Shown here in pieces: positions 1 to 7,634 of a stretch of DNA of 64,000 nt (position 1 is its first letter; every line of letters starts with the position of its first letter). Location: NCBI RefSeq assembly GCF_000178955.2, contig NC_016631.1, forward strand, positions 3,844,001-3,908,000, written 5' to 3'. The notes beneath the pieces are model-generated. The model had not been told where the DNA came from and searched no databases. It saw only the letters and a list, made by a program, of their open reading frames with translations. The position numbers and the translations under genes are program-made. The stretch comes from Granulicella mallensis MP5ACTX8 (GTDB lineage Bacteria > Acidobacteriota > Terriglobia > Terriglobales > Acidobacteriaceae).

Positions 1-555
1 GTCAACCAACTCGTCAGCCGCTGGCAGCTCGACTGGATCTTCCAGAACTCCGGCGGTACACCCATCGGTGGAACACCCGGAAGCAACAATATTCCTACCA
101 ATTACACCTACGCCTGCGGCGGGAGCTATGACATCCGTCCCACTGGACACCGTAGCTACAAGTCCTGGCTCAACAACTCCGACAACGTTCAGGCATTTGG
201 CACAGGTAACTCCGCTAACTGCCAGGTCGGCTTTGGACCCTACACCGCCACGACGATCCTTCCCATCACCAGCAAGGTTCGCGCACCCTACGCACAGCAG
301 ACTCAGATCGGCCTCGAAAAGCGGGTCAGCCTCTACCGCGCCTCCGAACTTCAGTTCAAGGCCGAAGCCTTCAATCTCACCAACACCCCGATCTTCGGTG
401 GTCCAGCCCTTGGCAACGTCAACGACCCCCTGACTCGTAACAATCAGGTGGCCAACCCCAATGATCCCGGCGCCTGGTCCGGCTACGGTACCGTCGGAGC
501 CACTCAGCAGAACTTCCCGCGCCAGATACAGCTTTCCCTCAAAGTCCTTTTCTAA
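1..555 (+). CDS. TonB-dependent receptor (Oar-like), C-terminal fragment
   Basis: The gene enters from the left edge, so only the last 184 codons are present. The reading frame is open from base 1 and stops at TAA 553-555. The visible protein has the outer-membrane barrel style of Oar-like TonB-dependent receptors. It contains a segment reading ELQFKAEAFNLTNTPIFGGP, the near-universal penultimate strand of these receptors, and ends in an aromatic residue (SLKVLF), as outer-membrane barrels do. Two complete receptors elsewhere in the window (15,171 and 43,273) end the same way. It lies directly upstream of a mannosidase/protease gene set, so uptake of the released glycan or glycopeptide is a reasonable inference; the ligand itself cannot be read from this fragment. 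Confidence 0.85.
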   Translation, partial: VNQLVSRWQLDWIFQNSGGTPIGGTPGSNNIPTNYTYACGGSYDIRPTGHRSYKSWLNNSDNVQAFGTGNSANCQVGFGPYTATTILPITSKVRAPYAQQTQIGLEKRVSLYRASELQFKAEAFNLTNTPIFGGPALGNVNDPLTRNNQVANPNDPGAWSGYGTVGATQQNFPRQIQLSLKVLF

Positions 556-564
556 CCCCTTGGT

Positions 565-619
565 GTATCTGACGGAACGCTGCATGCCGCAACAGCGCAT
601 GCAGCGTTCCATCAGATAC
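565..619. terminator. Long near-perfect hairpin between receptor and GH38 genes
   Basis: Arms 565-587 and 597-619 (23 nt each) pair with a single C/A mismatch around a 9-nt loop. It begins 9 bases after the receptor stop and ends 42 bases before the mannosidase start. There is no T-tract, so it may be a terminator of the non-canonical (I-shaped) kind, an RNA-processing or stabilising hairpin, or an attenuator. Confidence 0.6.
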
Positions 620-661
620 GCCTTCTCCTCAACCCAAATCAATTGTTTGAAGGGATCCATC

Positions 662-3600
662 GTGACAGTGTCTTTGCTCTTGAAGCCGATTTTCAGATCG
701 TTTGCATGCGTTTTGCTGAGTGCCGGAGTAGCAGGTCTTGCCCTCGCGCAATCACCGCCTAACTCCGAGAAAGCAATGAAGTCGCTCTCTGCGCACTCGC
801 AGGATGTCGTAACTCGGCTGGGAGAACTGAGCCAGCTTCCGCCGACTTCGTGGAAGTGTCACTCAGGAGATGTGGCTCACGGAGAAGATCAGGATCTCGA
901 CGACACCTCATGGAAGCCCCTCGAAGTGAAGAGTAAGCCTTCTGAATGGAGCGAATATCCAAAGGAGGCTCTCTGGTGCAGAAGCTGGATTGAAGTGCCA
1001 GAGACCCTGCACGGCTATAGCTTGTCCGGCACCCGCATCTGGTTTAACTTCCATGCCACAGCGGACGATGCGATGCCTGAGATTATCTATTTCAACGGGC
1101 GCCGCGTGGCGCTGGGAGAAGACCTGGAACCCATCGTGCTCTTCGACAAGGCAAAGCCGGGAGAGAAGGCACTGGTCGCGGTTAAGCTGCTGCAGACTAC
1201 CGGAACAAAATATCTACAGCCCGCAAGATTGAAGATTGATTTTGTCGCGAACCGCCCTAACCCGGAGGATTTTCGCTCGGAGATTCTGTCTGCGGCTCTC
1301 CTGACACCTAGCCTGTCGCCCAATGCTTCTAACCCCATTGCAGGTCTGGATAAGACACTGGAACAGGTGGATCTAAAAGCCCTTGATTCTCATAACCAGC
1401 AACGTTTTGATGCCTCATTGACCCAGGCACAGCAAGCGATGGATAGCCTGAGCCCCTCGCTCAAACCATTCACCTTCCATCTCACCGGCAACTCACACAT
1501 CGATGCTGCATGGCTGTGGCCCTGGACCGAAACCGTTGATGTGGTGAAGAGGACCTTCGGAACAGCACTGCAATTGATGAATGAATATCCGGAGTACACC
1601 TACACTCAATCCGCCGCGCAGTATAACGACTGGCTGGCGGAGAAATATCCCGACATGAACGACCAGATCAAACAGCGCATCAAGGATGGCCGCTGGGAGA
1701 TTGTAGGTGGTATGTGGGTGGAACCGGACCTGAACATGCCTGACGGCGAATCGCAGGTCAGGACGCTACTGATCGGCAAACGCTGGTACCAACAGCACTA
1801 CGGAGTGGATGTTCGCATCGGCTGGAATCCCGATTCCTTTGGATACAACTGGCAGCTTCCGCAGATCTATAAGAAGTCGGGCATCGATTACTTTGTCACG
1901 CAGAAGATGTCCTGGAACGACACCAACCAACTGCCGCTCAAGCTCTTCTGGTGGGAGTCGCCGGATGGCAGCAAAGTCCTGACCTACTTCCCGCATGGGT
2001 ACAACGATACAAACCTGGAGCCGGTACATCTCTCCTCCGATCTGGTGCAGGCCCGTAAAGACGCCCCCGGCATGACCGAGATGATGGACCTGTACGGCGT
2101 AGGCGACCACGGCGGAGGGCCCACTCGCGCGATGCTTGATGAAGGCACCCATTGGGCTCATGCCTCCAGCATCGTTCCGAACTTCAAGTTTGGAACGGCG
2201 ACTGCATTCTTTGGAGAGGCAGAAAGCAAGCTGGCCCCCGAGTCCAAAACATGGAACTACGGCTCGATCGCCAAGGGCTATACGTCACCCGATCCCGTCG
2301 AAGGCAAGATCTCCATTCCCACGTGGAAGGACGAGCTCTATCTCGAATACCATCGCGGCGTCTTCACCACCCAGGCCGATCACAAGCGCAACATGAGGAA
2401 CAGCGAAGAGTGGGCGTTGAATGCCGAAAAGTATGCCTCGCTCGCCTGGCTGGACGGCAAGACCTATCCCGCAACAGAGCTGACGGAAGCGTGGAAGAAG
2501 ATCACCTTCAATGACTTTCATGATCTGGCTGCCGGTTCCGGAATCGGAGTGATCTACAAGGATGCTCAGCGCGACTTCGATCAGGTGCACTGGGCCACCA
2601 ACGAGATCTCTCAAGAGGCGCTCAAGACACTCGTCTCAAGAATCGATACTTCGGCTGCAGGCAAGGTGCCTGTCGTAGTTTTCAATCCCCTTGCCTGGGA
2701 GAGATCGGGAGTCTTCACGGTAGACGTACAGATGCCGGAAGCCGTCAAGGGCGATATCTCAATCGTCGATAACAAGAACCACGTACTTCCTTCCCAGGTT
2801 CTTTCTCACGATGCTTCGACGAGCAGCTACAAGCTGCTGGTTAAAGCTGACCATGTTCCCTCACTGGGATACACCGTGCTCAACGCAGTCCCCGGAAAGA
2901 AGGCGTTTGTCAGCGATCTTAAAACAAGCGGCCTGACACTTGAAAACGATAAGGTCCGCGTTGCGGTAGATGCGCACACAGGCTGCATCACCAGCCTGTA
3001 CGACAAACTCTCAAAAGCCGAGATTCTGGCATCGGGAAGCTGCGGCAACGAGTTAGAGGCCTTCAAAGACACGCCGAAGAACTTCGACGCATGGAACATC
3101 GATCCGGGCACCCTGGATCAGCCTCCTACGAAGCTCAATACAGCCGACGCCGTCGAGGTAGTCGAAAAGAGCCCCCTGCGCGCGGTGATCCGTGTCACTC
3201 GTACCTGGCAGAAATCGAAGTTCGTACAAAATATCATCCTCTACACCGGTGCAGATCAGGTCGAGGTTGAGAACGACATCGATTGGCACGAGACACACGT
3301 TCTCCTCAAGAGTGCTTTTGCTCTGAAAGAGAGCAGCCCCAAAGCGACCTACGAGATTCCTTACGGAACGATCGAGCGGCCCACGACACGAGATAACAGC
3401 TGGGAGAAAGCAAGATTTGAAGTGCCGGCCTTGCGTTGGGCCGACCTCGGCTCAACCACTGAAGGCCTGAGCCTCATCAATGAATCGAAGTACGGCTATG
3501 ACGCTACCGGCAATATCTTGCGGCTATCCTTGCTGCGTTCGCCGGTCTCGCCTGATCCAGACGCAGACCGCGAACACCATCACTTCAGCTATGCTCTCTA

Positions 3601-3988
3601 TCCTCACGGCGGCGACTGGAAACAGGCGCTTACCGTACGTCATGGCTATGAGTTCAACTACAAACTAGCTGCCATGCAGGCGGGAGTCCACACGGGAGAG
3701 ATGCCGCTCGAGCATAGCTATGTCTCTGTCAAACCAGAGAATGTCGTGCTCACAGCTCTCAAGAAGGCGGAGGATAGCGATGGACTTATCTTCCGTGTCT
3801 ATGAGTGGAAGGGCAAGGAAGAAGATCTGAAGATCCAGGTGCCACCCGGGGCCACGGATGCAACCGTAGTCAATCTGCTGGAAAAGCCAGAGGGAAGTCC
3901 TATCCCTGTGGCTAACGGCGAGATGCATGTTCCTATCCATCCCTACGAAATCCTCACGATTCGCGTCAACTATCCAAACCACGCCTAA
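662..3988 (+). CDS. Secreted GH38 alpha-mannosidase
   Basis: This 1108-residue protein is a glycoside hydrolase family 38 alpha-mannosidase, a zinc-dependent retaining enzyme that removes alpha-linked mannose. The start is taken as GTG 662: AAGGGA lies 6 bases upstream, and the product then opens with a clean signal peptide (about residues 1-28, ending ALAQ). The frame stays open back to 461, but that stretch overlaps the previous gene. Family motifs are clear: HIDAAWLWPW near residue 279 (zinc ligands His and Asp), WNPDSFGYNWQLPQI with the nucleophile Asp near 391, GVGDHGGGPT, and NDFHDLAAGSG with a further zinc His. The C-terminal half is the usual beta-sandwich region. The signal peptide indicates periplasmic or extracellular action. 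It is followed after 69 bases by an S53 protease and then a GH92 mannosidase. Confidence 0.95.
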   Translation: MTVSLLLKPIFRSFACVLLSAGVAGLALAQSPPNSEKAMKSLSAHSQDVVTRLGELSQLPPTSWKCHSGDVAHGEDQDLDDTSWKPLEVKSKPSEWSEYPKEALWCRSWIEVPETLHGYSLSGTRIWFNFHATADDAMPEIIYFNGRRVALGEDLEPIVLFDKAKPGEKALVAVKLLQTTGTKYLQPARLKIDFVANRPNPEDFRSEILSAALLTPSLSPNASNPIAGLDKTLEQVDLKALDSHNQQRFDASLTQAQQAMDSLSPSLKPFTFHLTGNSHIDAAWLWPWTETVDVVKRTFGTALQLMNEYPEYTYTQSAAQYNDWLAEKYPDMNDQIKQRIKDGRWEIVGGMWVEPDLNMPDGESQVRTLLIGKRWYQQHYGVDVRIGWNPDSFGYNWQLPQIYKKSGIDYFVTQKMSWNDTNQLPLKLFWWESPDGSKVLTYFPHGYNDTNLEPVHLSSDLVQARKDAPGMTEMMDLYGVGDHGGGPTRAMLDEGTHWAHASSIVPNFKFGTATAFFGEAESKLAPESKTWNYGSIAKGYTSPDPVEGKISIPTWKDELYLEYHRGVFTTQADHKRNMRNSEEWALNAEKYASLAWLDGKTYPATELTEAWKKITFNDFHDLAAGSGIGVIYKDAQRDFDQVHWATNEISQEALKTLVSRIDTSAAGKVPVVVFNPLAWERSGVFTVDVQMPEAVKGDISIVDNKNHVLPSQVLSHDASTSSYKLLVKADHVPSLGYTVLNAVPGKKAFVSDLKTSGLTLENDKVRVAVDAHTGCITSLYDKLSKAEILASGSCGNELEAFKDTPKNFDAWNIDPGTLDQPPTKLNTADAVEVVEKSPLRAVIRVTRTWQKSKFVQNIILYTGADQVEVENDIDWHETHVLLKSAFALKESSPKATYEIPYGTIERPTTRDNSWEKARFEVPALRWADLGSTTEGLSLINESKYGYDATGNILRLSLLRSPVSPDPDADREHHHFSYALYPHGGDWKQALTVRHGYEFNYKLAAMQAGVHTGEMPLEHSYVSVKPENVVLTALKKAEDSDGLIFRVYEWKGKEEDLKIQVPPGATDATVVNLLEKPEGSPIPVANGEMHVPIHPYEILTIRVNYPNHA

Positions 3989-4057
3989 GGGAAGTAAAGC
4001 TGTAACGATTTCATCTGCCTTTTGCCCGAAATACATGAGTTAACTGGAGGCACGAAA

Positions 4058-7000
4058 ATGTTTCTCGTCAGCCGTAAATCATTTTTCAAGTCAGTTCTCT
4101 TCTCTCTTATGGTTTGCACCACCGCCAACGCATGGTTACCTGTTCATGCGCAATCTCAGCGCCGCAATCTACCCGCCAGTGTTGCCGCACCCTCCAACGC
4201 CAAGAGCCTGGGACAACTCCCAGGCTCGCAGCCTCTCAATCTTTCCATTACGCTGCCCCTGAGAAACGTGGCACAACTCCAGACGCTGCTCCAGCAGCTT
4301 CATGATCCGAAGAGTCCGCAGTATGGGAAGTACCTTACCGTCCAGCAGTTCACCGAGCAGTTTGGCCCGACCGAAGAGGACTACAACAAGGTTGTCAGCT
4401 ATGCCCAATCGAAGGGGATGACCGTTACCCGCACGCATAAGAATCGAATGCTGGTGAACGTAAGCGCTCCGGTCGCTGCCGTAAATCAAACCTTCGGAGT
4501 CAAGATCGGAACCTATCATCACCCGACAGAAAATCGAACCTTCTTCGCGCCGAACGTGGAACCTACCCTCGAGCCCGGACTGCCGATTCTGGAGGTCCAT
4601 GGTTTGAGTAACTACAACCAACCTCACTCGATGCTGAAGAAGGCCGATAGCCACGCGGCACAAAGCTTCACCACCGGTTCGGGACCAAGCGGTCAGTTCC
4701 TCGGCAGCGATATGCGCGCCGCCTATGCGCCAGGAGTAACCCTGGACGGCTCAGGCCAGACGGTAGCCCTTGTCGAGCTGGGGCCCTATAACCTCAGCGA
4801 TGTACAGACCTACTTCAGCTCCATTGGCCAGCAGATCAAGGTTCCGATCTACAACGTCCTGTTGGGCGTGGATGGCGTCTGCGCTGGAACGCCAGCCACA
4901 AGTGGTTGCGACGATGGCGAAGAGGTAATCGATATCGAGCAAGCGATCTCGATGGCACCCAATCTCTCCGCGCTGATCATCTACGAGACCAATGGACCGA
5001 ACACCGATGCTCAGACTGCCTTCACGCAGGCGGCTGAAGACAACATCGCAAAACAGATCAGCCTTTCCTTCGGCTGGGGTGGAACGCCAGCCACTGAACC
5101 GGGCTACGAACAGGTCTTCATGGAGCTGCAGGCGCAGGGACAGAACGTATTTGTGTCCTCCGGCGACGCCGGTGCTGCAGTCGGCACAGTAGGTTATCCC
5201 GGCAACAGCCCAAACATTGTAGCGGTAGGCGGTACAGATCTTGTTACTTCGGGGCCGGGCGGAGTCTGGGTCTCCGAGTCGGGATGGATTGGCAGTGGCG
5301 GTGGATGGAACACGCAGTCTCCTATCCCGTCTTATCAAACTCCGGTGATTACCGGATTGAACCAGGGCTCGACGAGCTTCCGCAATATTCCCGATGTCGC
5401 GATGGAAGCAAATCAGGACAACTACTTCTGCGCGAACGGCACTTGCAGCAATGGAATCGGCGGCACAAGCCTCGCGGCGCCACGTTGGGCAGGATACCTT
5501 GCGCTGGCCAACGAACAGGCGAATGGTCATCCGATCGGCTTCCTGAATACGACGGTCTATACCCTAGGCCAGTCGTCCGCCTACACAAGCCTCTTTCATG
5601 ACATTACGACAGGCAACAACTTCAACAGCAGCAGCCCCAGCCTGTTTTCCGCAGAGACGGGATACGATCTAGTCACTGGCTGGGGTTCTCCCAACGGGCA
5701 GACCATGCTGGATACCCTCGCTCCGGTCAATGCCTCCAGCCCGAACTTCAGCCTCACGGCGACGCCCTCCAAGATTGATTTGAAGCCGGGAGAAACAAGC
5801 CAGGCAACGATCACTGTAGTCCCCACGAATAGCTTCAACGGAGCCGTCAATCTCGCGGTAACGATTCTTGGTGCACCTGCGGGCGTGACAGCTACCCTTA
5901 GCCCGTCTTCCATCACTGGAACTGGCTCGTCGACGTTGAACATCACGACGACAAGCGCGGCTCCAGCGGGAAATATCCTGATCGAGATCTCTGGCAGCAG
6001 TGAAGGAATCTCACAGTCGGCTTATATCTCGCTGGGTCTGCCGGACTTCGGATTAAAGGTCTCACCCACCACCCTCTACATCAACCAGGATGACTTTACG
6101 ACGGCATCGGTTACGACGACTCCAGAGAATGGCTTCGACAGTAACGTGAAGGTATCGCTCAACGCCGGTCTTCCAACAGGAGTGCAGGGCAAGATCTTCA
6201 AAAGCGGAAAGCAAGGCAATAACACTCTGATCCTGACTGCCGATAGCAAAGCGTTGACGGGTATCGGCAACATGGTCTCCGTTGGAGCACAGTCCGGCAG
6301 CATCTCTCAGAGCTTCTCTTCCGTGGCCCTCGCCGTAAATGCCGGAACGGGTAGAAGAGGAACAGGCGTTCCCGTCGATCTGGCTTCGGCTTACAACGTG
6401 GATAGCTTCTATAGCGATGGCACCAACTTCACAACGCAGGGTGGGCTGGCAGGTTTTGCCTACTCGGCGAACCTGCTCACTCCGTCACGTGTTCTGAACG
6501 GCATTCAATTCAACTTCGGCAAAGCCAATGCGGCGAATGCCGTTGCGGGCGCTGGACAGATCATCACACTTCCTGAAGGCCGCTTTACCACACTGCAGTT
6601 GCTGGCATCAGGCATCAACGGCAATCAGGCTGCGCAACCCATCGTTGTCACCTACACCGATGGAACAACTTCCAAGTTCACCCAGAGCTTCAGCGATTGG
6701 TTCTCCCCTTCGAACAACCTCGGAGAGGCCGAAGCCGTAGCCATGCCCTATCGCAACATAGCGAGCGGTACACAAGATGACCGGCCCTTCAACCTGTATG
6801 GATACACCTTCCTGCTGGACAACACGAAGCACGTGAAGAGCCTGACCCTGCCGTCCGATTCGAGTGTCATCGTGTTGGCGGCAACTCTCGCGAATCCCTA
6901 TCTGGGGACCCAGGTCAATCTAGCCAGTGCGTTCAACGCAACGGGTCTTTATACAGACGGAACCTCCTTTGACGGCAGCGGCGGCATCGACGCTGGCGGC

Positions 7001-7516
7001 ACCGCCTATTCAGCAAACCTGCTGGGTGTTCAGAGTGGTCCGGCGAGCGTAGCCATCAACGGCATCAAGTACAACCTCGCAGCCGCTAACCAACCGAACA
7101 TCGTATTTGGCGCTGGGACCCCGATCAGTCTGCCGGCTGGGCACTTCAACCAGCTCCGTCTGCTGGGAACCGGAGTCCAGGGAGCCGAGACGGATCAATC
7201 CGTCATCGTCACCTACGCTGACGGATCAAGAGAGAAGAAGACGCTGCAACAGACGCTCACGCAGAGTTTCAGCGACTGGTTCTCACCAGGCTCATTCCCC
7301 GACGAATACAGGGTGTTCGCCATGCCCTATCGCGATCTGTCGGATGGGACGCAGGATGACCGGACCTTCAACCTCTACCAGTACATCCTGCCGCTCGATG
7401 CTGGAAAGTCCATCCAGTCGATCGAGCTGCCAAACAACCGCGATGTAATCACGCTGGCCATCACGCTGCTCTCTGACGAGGAGGAGTCGTCCTGGTCATT
7501 CCGTAATCACTATTAA
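4058..7516 (+). CDS. Secreted S53 (kumamolisin-type) protease with tandem C-terminal modules
   Basis: A 1152-residue sedolisin-family serine-carboxyl protease active at acid pH. The ATG at 4058 has GGAGG 7 bases upstream and gives a signal peptide. The order is: pro-kumamolisin activation domain (about 40-190), S53 catalytic domain (about 210-560), an Ig-like domain beginning NFSLTATPSKIDL, further Ig-like sequence, then two similar blocks of about 185 residues. Catalytic features: the Glu/Asp pair in EEVIDIEQA (near 288-292), the oxyanion Asp in SSGDAGA, and Ser about 471 in GGTSLAAP. The duplicated blocks share AYSANLL, SFSDWFSP, AMPYR and GTQDDR.FNLY and are probably beta-sandwich binding modules. 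Its position between two alpha-mannosidase genes suggests that it attacks the protein part of mannosylated glycoproteins. Confidence 0.93.
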   Translation: MFLVSRKSFFKSVLFSLMVCTTANAWLPVHAQSQRRNLPASVAAPSNAKSLGQLPGSQPLNLSITLPLRNVAQLQTLLQQLHDPKSPQYGKYLTVQQFTEQFGPTEEDYNKVVSYAQSKGMTVTRTHKNRMLVNVSAPVAAVNQTFGVKIGTYHHPTENRTFFAPNVEPTLEPGLPILEVHGLSNYNQPHSMLKKADSHAAQSFTTGSGPSGQFLGSDMRAAYAPGVTLDGSGQTVALVELGPYNLSDVQTYFSSIGQQIKVPIYNVLLGVDGVCAGTPATSGCDDGEEVIDIEQAISMAPNLSALIIYETNGPNTDAQTAFTQAAEDNIAKQISLSFGWGGTPATEPGYEQVFMELQAQGQNVFVSSGDAGAAVGTVGYPGNSPNIVAVGGTDLVTSGPGGVWVSESGWIGSGGGWNTQSPIPSYQTPVITGLNQGSTSFRNIPDVAMEANQDNYFCANGTCSNGIGGTSLAAPRWAGYLALANEQANGHPIGFLNTTVYTLGQSSAYTSLFHDITTGNNFNSSSPSLFSAETGYDLVTGWGSPNGQTMLDTLAPVNASSPNFSLTATPSKIDLKPGETSQATITVVPTNSFNGAVNLAVTILGAPAGVTATLSPSSITGTGSSTLNITTTSAAPAGNILIEISGSSEGISQSAYISLGLPDFGLKVSPTTLYINQDDFTTASVTTTPENGFDSNVKVSLNAGLPTGVQGKIFKSGKQGNNTLILTADSKALTGIGNMVSVGAQSGSISQSFSSVALAVNAGTGRRGTGVPVDLASAYNVDSFYSDGTNFTTQGGLAGFAYSANLLTPSRVLNGIQFNFGKANAANAVAGAGQIITLPEGRFTTLQLLASGINGNQAAQPIVVTYTDGTTSKFTQSFSDWFSPSNNLGEAEAVAMPYRNIASGTQDDRPFNLYGYTFLLDNTKHVKSLTLPSDSSVIVLAATLANPYLGTQVNLASAFNATGLYTDGTSFDGSGGIDAGGTAYSANLLGVQSGPASVAINGIKYNLAAANQPNIVFGAGTPISLPAGHFNQLRLLGTGVQGAETDQSVIVTYADGSREKKTLQQTLTQSFSDWFSPGSFPDEYRVFAMPYRDLSDGTQDDRTFNLYQYILPLDAGKSIQSIELPNNRDVITLAITLLSDEEESSWSFRNHY

Positions 7517-7528
7517 TCGATTTCGACT

Positions 7529-7565
7529 CTGCTCCGGACCTTCCGACCCTGAAGGTCCGGAGCAG
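7529..7565 (+). terminator. Hairpin after S53 protease gene
   Basis: Perfect 14-bp arms (7529-7542 and 7552-7565) with a 9-nt loop, starting 12 bases after the stop codon. No T-tract follows, so termination may be partial and some read-through into the GH92 gene is possible. Confidence 0.6.
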
Positions 7566-7590
7566 ATGTCGCGATAAGCTATGGAAGAGA

Positions 7591-7610
7591 CCTGAGAATC
7601 CATTCTCAGG
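7591..7610. promoter_or_regulatory. 20-bp perfect palindrome ahead of GH92 gene
   Basis: CCTGAGAA and TTCTCAGG flank a central TCCA, and the central bases also pair, giving a perfect 9+2+9 dyad. It lies 24 bases upstream of the GH92 start codon, where either an operator or a 5'-leader hairpin could act. The sequence alone does not separate these. Confidence 0.4.
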
Positions 7611-7634
7611 AAAGGTAGTGGAGAGCAAGATCAG

